Of a DNA stretch of 64,000 bases, positions 58,097 to 64,000 are shown in pieces. The stretch's first letter is position 1. The number at the start of each line of letters is the position of its first letter. Both the position numbers and the translations under genes were made by a program. Under the pieces are notes generated by a model. The model did not search any database, was not told the origin of the DNA, and was given only the letters and a program-made list of their open reading frames with translations. The DNA is from Methylobacterium sp. Leaf91. Lineage in GTDB: Bacteria; Pseudomonadota; Alphaproteobacteria; Rhizobiales; Beijerinckiaceae. Where the stretch lies: positions 1,193 to 65,192 of the forward strand of contig NZ_LMMP01000011.1 of assembly GCF_001422815.1 (NCBI RefSeq), written 5' to 3'.

Positions 58097-58708
58097 ATGC
58101 TCGACAAAGCTCTCTACTACGCCCTGACCTTCGCGGAATCGGTCCTGTCCGTGGTCGGCATCCGTGCCACCTACGAGCAGCCGCGCTACGAGGTGGTCGA
58201 GCAACTGCCCCGCAACGTCGAAATCCGCCGCTACGAACCGCGTGTCGCGGTCGAGACCGACATGGCGGGACCGGGCGATACGGAAGCGTTTCGGCGGCTG
58301 TTCCGGTACATCACCGGCGCCAATGGGGGAGACGACCGCATCGCGATGACGGTGCCGGTGGAACAGGGCACCCTGATTGCCATGACCGTGCCGGTGGAGC
58401 AGGGCGGCGATCTGCGCGTCATGCGCTTCTTCCTGCCCGCCGCCATCGCGAAGGCCGGACCGCCGGTCCCAACCGACCCGGCGGTCCGCATCGCTCGGCT
58501 GCCTGCCGCGACCTTCGCCGCGCTCCGCTTCTCCGGCACACTCGATGCGAGAGCCCGTGAGAAACGCGAGGCGGTTCTCCGGCAAGTCCTGGCGAAGATG
58601 GCCCGCGAGACGACGGGTCCGTCGAGCGCCCTGAGCTACGATCCGCCTTTCGCGATCCCTTTCCTGCGGCGCAACGAGATCGTCGTCCCGGTCGCCGAGG
58701 GGCGCTGA
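58097..58708 (+). CDS. SOUL-family haem-binding protein
   Basis: 203 residues. SOUL/HBP pattern: YEQPRYEVVEQLPRNVEIRR, then the MTVPV core and a C-terminal SYDPPFAIPFLRRNEIVVPV strand-helix-strand. Such proteins bind haem or porphyrins. Residues about 82-105 are a direct repeat of IAMTVPVEQG. It ends base-to-base against the convergent ccmB stop. Confidence 0.87.
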   Translation: MLDKALYYALTFAESVLSVVGIRATYEQPRYEVVEQLPRNVEIRRYEPRVAVETDMAGPGDTEAFRRLFRYITGANGGDDRIAMTVPVEQGTLIAMTVPVEQGGDLRVMRFFLPAAIAKAGPPVPTDPAVRIARLPAATFAALRFSGTLDARAREKREAVLRQVLAKMARETTGPSSALSYDPPFAIPFLRRNEIVVPVAEGR

Positions 58709-59377
58709 TCATTCCGACCAGCGCAGGGCCGCGGCCGCCGCGAAGGTCCCGATCACCGCCGCGATCAGGCTGAGGGCCGACAGGATCAGCAGGGGCGTGG
58801 TGAAGGGCACCGTGCCGCCAGACGCCGCCTCGGTCGCGGAAACGCCGAAGATCAGCGTCGGGATCATCAGCGGCAACACCAGGACGGCGAGGATCAGGCC
58901 GCCCCGGCGGATCGACGCGGTGAGCGCGGCGCCGACGGCGCCGATGAAGGTCAGGGCCGGCGTCCCCACCAGCAAAGTCAGGGCGGTGGCGCCCATGGCG
59001 GTGCCGTCGAGGGCGACGAGCAGCCCGAAGAGCGGCGAAGCCAGGGCCAACGGCAGGCCGGTGGTGAGCCAATGCGCGACCACCTTGGCGAGCACCACCA
59101 TCTCCATCGGAGCCGGAGCGCCGGTCATCAGGTCGAGGGAGCCGTCCTCCTCGTCGGCCTGGAACAGGCGGTCGAGGCCGATCAGGGTGGCAAGCACGGC
59201 GGCGAGCCAGAGGATGGCCGGACCGATCCGCGAGAGAAGATTGAGGTCGGGCCCGAGCGCGAACGGCACGAGGGCGACGATCATCAGGAAGAAGACCAGC
59301 GACAGGGCGCCCGAGCCGCCGACGCGGGCGGCGAGCTGCAGGTCGCGGGCGATGAGAGCGCGCATCACGCCGATCAC
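58709..59377 (-). CDS. ccmB: Haem exporter permease CcmB
   Basis: 222 residues from GTG 59377: GGAGG is seven bases upstream and the start overlaps the ccmA stop (GTGA); an ATG at 59365 is a weaker choice. Six membrane helices; MRALIARDLQLAARVGG opening and FQADEEDGSLDLMTGAP cytoplasmic loop are typical. Permease of the CcmAB ATPase that releases CcmE from CcmC-haem. Confidence 0.93.
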   Translation of the reverse strand: MIGVMRALIARDLQLAARVGGSGALSLVFFLMIVALVPFALGPDLNLLSRIGPAILWLAAVLATLIGLDRLFQADEEDGSLDLMTGAPAPMEMVVLAKVVAHWLTTGLPLALASPLFGLLVALDGTAMGATALTLLVGTPALTFIGAVGAALTASIRRGGLILAVLVLPLMIPTLIFGVSATEAASGGTVPFTTPLLILSALSLIAAVIGTFAAAAALRWSE

Positions 59378-60030
59378 CACCACACCTCCGAATCGGCAGC
59401 ATTCCCGCTGGCTGGGGCGGGTGCGGGTTTCAACGCCTCGTCGATGCGCAGTTCGCGGGCATCGTCCAGGCCGAGGGACTGGTGGGTGGCCGCCACGATG
59501 AGGCCGCCCTCGGCCCGGTGCCGCGCCATCAATCCGGCGAGCACGGCCTGAGAGGCGGTGTCGAGGGCTGCGGTCGGCTCGTCGAGCAGCCAGAGCGGAC
59601 GCCGGCAGACGAGAAGCCGGGCGAGGGCGACGCGGCGGCGCTGGCCGGCGGAGAGGTAGGCCACCGGCAACCGCAGGGCATGGCCGAGGCCGAGTTCGTT
59701 CAGCGCTTCGGCCGGGCTCGCGGTGGGCGCGCCGAGGAGGTCGCGGGCGAAGGTGAGGTTCTCCTCCGCCGTCAGCGGGCTTTTCAGCCCGTCGCGATGG
59801 CCGACCACGTGGAGACATTCGGCCAGCGTCGCCTCGCCCACGTCGGCAACCGCGATGGTGCCGGCATCCGGCTTCAACCGGCCGGCGAGAAGGCTGAGCA
59901 GGGTGGATTTTCCCGCCCCGTTGCGCCCCGTCACCATCAAGGCCTCGCCGGGGCCGAGCGCGAAGGACAGACCCGAGAAGATGCGGCGGCCGGAGCGGCG
60001 GGCGGCGAGGTTCGTAGCGGTCAGCCGCAC
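59374..60030 (-). CDS. ccmA: Haem exporter ATPase CcmA
   Basis: 218 residues. ABC ATPase: Walker A VTGRNGAGKSTLL (about 33-45), signature YLSAGQRRRVALARLL, Walker B LWLLDEPTAALD. First gene of ccmA-ccmB on the minus strand. The upstream 548 bases to acnA hold an inverted repeat and the acnA leader. Confidence 0.94.
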   Translation of the reverse strand: MRLTATNLAARRSGRRIFSGLSFALGPGEALMVTGRNGAGKSTLLSLLAGRLKPDAGTIAVADVGEATLAECLHVVGHRDGLKSPLTAEENLTFARDLLGAPTASPAEALNELGLGHALRLPVAYLSAGQRRRVALARLLVCRRPLWLLDEPTAALDTASQAVLAGLMARHRAEGGLIVAATHQSLGLDDARELRIDEALKPAPAPASGNAADSEVWW

Positions 60031-60114
60031 GGGGATCCCTGTTGTCGAGGTCGATACCGAATGCCCCCTCCCTTCTGCGGGCTACGGCATCCACGCATTT
60101 CGTGAAGAGCGCAG

Positions 60115-60240
60115 CTCTCCTCCCCCTTGTGGGGAGGAGTTGGAGGTGGGGGTGGTCGGGCGACCCTCCTGATGTGGAGGCTGGCGGAACCACCCCCACT
60201 CCTAACCTCTCCCCACAAGGGGGAGAGGGACGCGCTCTGC
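60115..60240. repeat. Long imperfect inverted repeat, inverted copy
   Basis: Begins CTCCTCCCCCTTGTGGGGAG and ends CTCCCCACAAGGGGGAGAGG followed by GACGCGCTCTGCC, the reverse of the 51716-51845 copy. Arms of about 40 bases; lies between ccmA and acnA, which are divergent. Confidence 0.8.
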
Positions 60241-60508
60241 CTTCAAAGAGCAGAGGGGTAAATCCAGTAGCCTCGGCGGGAGAGCGTCGAAGAACGAGGA
60301 CTGCATAACCCGCATGTGCCCTACCGTCCACGCGAAGCCCGACACTCCTGCGCTCGTGTCACGGCAGGGCGTAGCGGCCAGTTTCGAAGTGTTCTATACG
60401 GGGCGCAGGCTGCGCCGCGCGAGTCCCGAGCGTCCAAATCGCTCGTCGCGCAACATCCTGTCCGGGCACCCCCGGAGCGGCGCGCGCTTTTTTTAGAAGC
60501 GCTCCAGC

Positions 60509-60550
60509 CGAACACGACTTCGTGGCGCAGGTCATGCCTGCGCGTGTTCG
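60509..60550 (+). promoter_or_regulatory. Structured acnA leader
   Basis: CGAACACG (60509-60516) with CGTGTTCG (60543-60550) encloses GCGCAGG (60525-60531) with CCTGCGC (60537-60543). Upstream, GGAGCG/CGCTCC (60475-60505) flanks a seven-T run. A -10-like CTATAC is at 60394-60399 without a good -35. The stack sits just before the acnA ribosome site. Confidence 0.45.
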
Positions 60551-60578
60551 ACAACCGCTCGTGAGGAAGAAACAAGCC

Positions 60579-63278
<2,700 letters not shown>

Positions 63279-63293
63279 GCCTACGATGCGAGG

Positions 63294-63323
63294 AAGGCCC
63301 TCCCCGGTCAGGGGAGGGCCTTT
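63294..63323 (+). terminator. Terminator-like hairpin after acnA
   Basis: AAGGCCCTCCCC (63294-63305) and GGGGAGGGCCTT (63311-63322) form a perfect 12-bp stem with a 5-base loop; only three T follow. It may serve both convergent genes. Confidence 0.8.
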
Positions 63324-63428
63324 CGGCCCAGAAATTCCACCGGAATCTGAGCCGCCTTTGCAATCCCTCGAAACACCGTCCGATGGCGGTCGTTTCGGCC
63401 GTCCTATGGCGGTTGCGGGCGGCTCGAA

Positions 63429-64000
63429 TTACGGTCCGCGCGGGCCTATGGATGTGGCCTGCGCCGCGTCCCCATCTGTGAACTCCCGCCACAATAGCAC
63501 CAGGGCCGCCATCACCGCCGGGCCGAGGAAAAGCCCGAGCAGACCGAACGTCTCGACCCCGCCGAGGATGCCGAGCAGCACCCAGAGGAAGGGCAGGCGG
63601 GTGGTGCCGCCGATCAGGACCGGCCTCACGAAATGGTCGGCGACGAAGGTGACGACAAAGCCTGCCACCACCACCACCGCCGCCGGGATCACAGCACCGC
63701 CGGCGAGCAGGATCAGCGCGGCAATGCCGAAGACCAGCGGCGCTCCGAAGGGGATCATCGCCGCCACAGCCGTCAGCGCGCCGAGCAACACCGGATGCGG
63801 AACGCCCGCAAAATAGTAAACGACTCCAAGGAGAACGCCTTCGCCGAGGCCGACCAGCACCAGCCCATCGACGGTGCCATGGACGGAAGCCACCATCTGG
63901 CGGGCCACCCGCTCGCCGCGCGGGCCAAACAGGCGGGCGCTCGCCGTCAGCGACTGCCTGATGACAGTTCGCCCGTCACGGAACAGGAAGAACAACGTCA
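63429..64000 (-). CDS. AI-2E-family (PerM/YhhQ-type) permease, C-terminal part
   Basis: The last ~190 codons of a gene that enters from the right edge. At least five membrane helices remain, with the family pattern LVLVGLGEGVLLGVVYYFAG, AMIPFGAPLVFGIAALIL and HFVRPVLIGGTTRLPFLWVL then GGVETFGLLGLFLGPAVMA. Substrate unknown; some relatives export autoinducer-2 or exchange sodium and protons. No start is present in the window. Confidence 0.86.
   Translation of the reverse strand, partial: TLFFLFRDGRTVIRQSLTASARLFGPRGERVARQMVASVHGTVDGLVLVGLGEGVLLGVVYYFAGVPHPVLLGALTAVAAMIPFGAPLVFGIAALILLAGGAVIPAAVVVVAGFVVTFVADHFVRPVLIGGTTRLPFLWVLLGILGGVETFGLLGLFLGPAVMAALVLLWREFTDGDAAQATSIGPRGP

Overview
The window reads as a GC-rich alphaproteobacterial chromosome segment, most likely Hyphomicrobiales and probably Methylobacteriaceae (Methylobacterium or Methylorubrum). 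This is inferred from gene content, a short LID-less adenylate kinase, GTG/TTG starts and the style of the r-protein and cytochrome c maturation clusters. No 16S rRNA is present to settle the genus.

Bases 1-16380 hold the end of tuf and then one long run of translation genes on the + strand. First comes the S10 cluster (rpsJ rplC rplD rplW rplB rpsS rplV rpsC rplP rpmC rpsQ). A strong terminator and a roughly 490-base structured leader follow. Then come the spc cluster (rplN rplX rplE rpsN rpsH rplF rplR rpsE rpmD rplO secY adk) and the alpha cluster (rpsM rpsK rpoA rplQ). A complete metallo-beta-lactamase-fold gene sits between rpsK and rpoA.

Bases 16459-27849 are a minus-strand chemosensory operon: cheW, cheR with TPRs, a second cheW, a chemoreceptor, a cheA-REC hybrid, cheB, a REC-REC-histidine kinase and a REC-PAS-histidine kinase-REC hybrid. 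The layout resembles Wsp and alternative-cellular-function (Che3-type) pathways, but no diguanylate cyclase or DNA-binding output regulator is encoded. It is the most interesting system here.

Bases 28050-34752 carry a MerR regulator with a carboxymuconolactone-decarboxylase-like gene, then branched-chain amino acid synthesis (ilvB, ilvH, ilvC). A leader peptide and terminator precede ilvB as an attenuator. A MazEF-like pair, a glutathione transferase and a TetR regulator with a 14-base palindromic operator separate ilvH from ilvC. Bases 34872-40686 hold two more toxin-antitoxin modules, a PPOX-fold flavoprotein, tam, a haloacid dehalogenase, trpS and nth.

Bases 40851-45722 are the glycine cleavage genes gcvT-gcvH-gcvP under a tandem glycine riboswitch. 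After them come ogt, a SyrD/PvdE-type ABC exporter, a secreted GyrI-like protein, dapF, mtaB, an RluA-family synthase, ftsY and yciB. Next are the cytochrome c maturation genes ccmG, ccmD and ccmC, separated from ccmA and ccmB by a DUF-type secreted protein, an AraC regulator and a SOUL-family gene. The window ends with acnA and a partial AI-2E-family permease. Long imperfect inverted repeats recur between genes (45771-46120, 51716-51845, 60115-60240). One of them is interrupted by a small element with 17-base perfect terminal inverted repeats.
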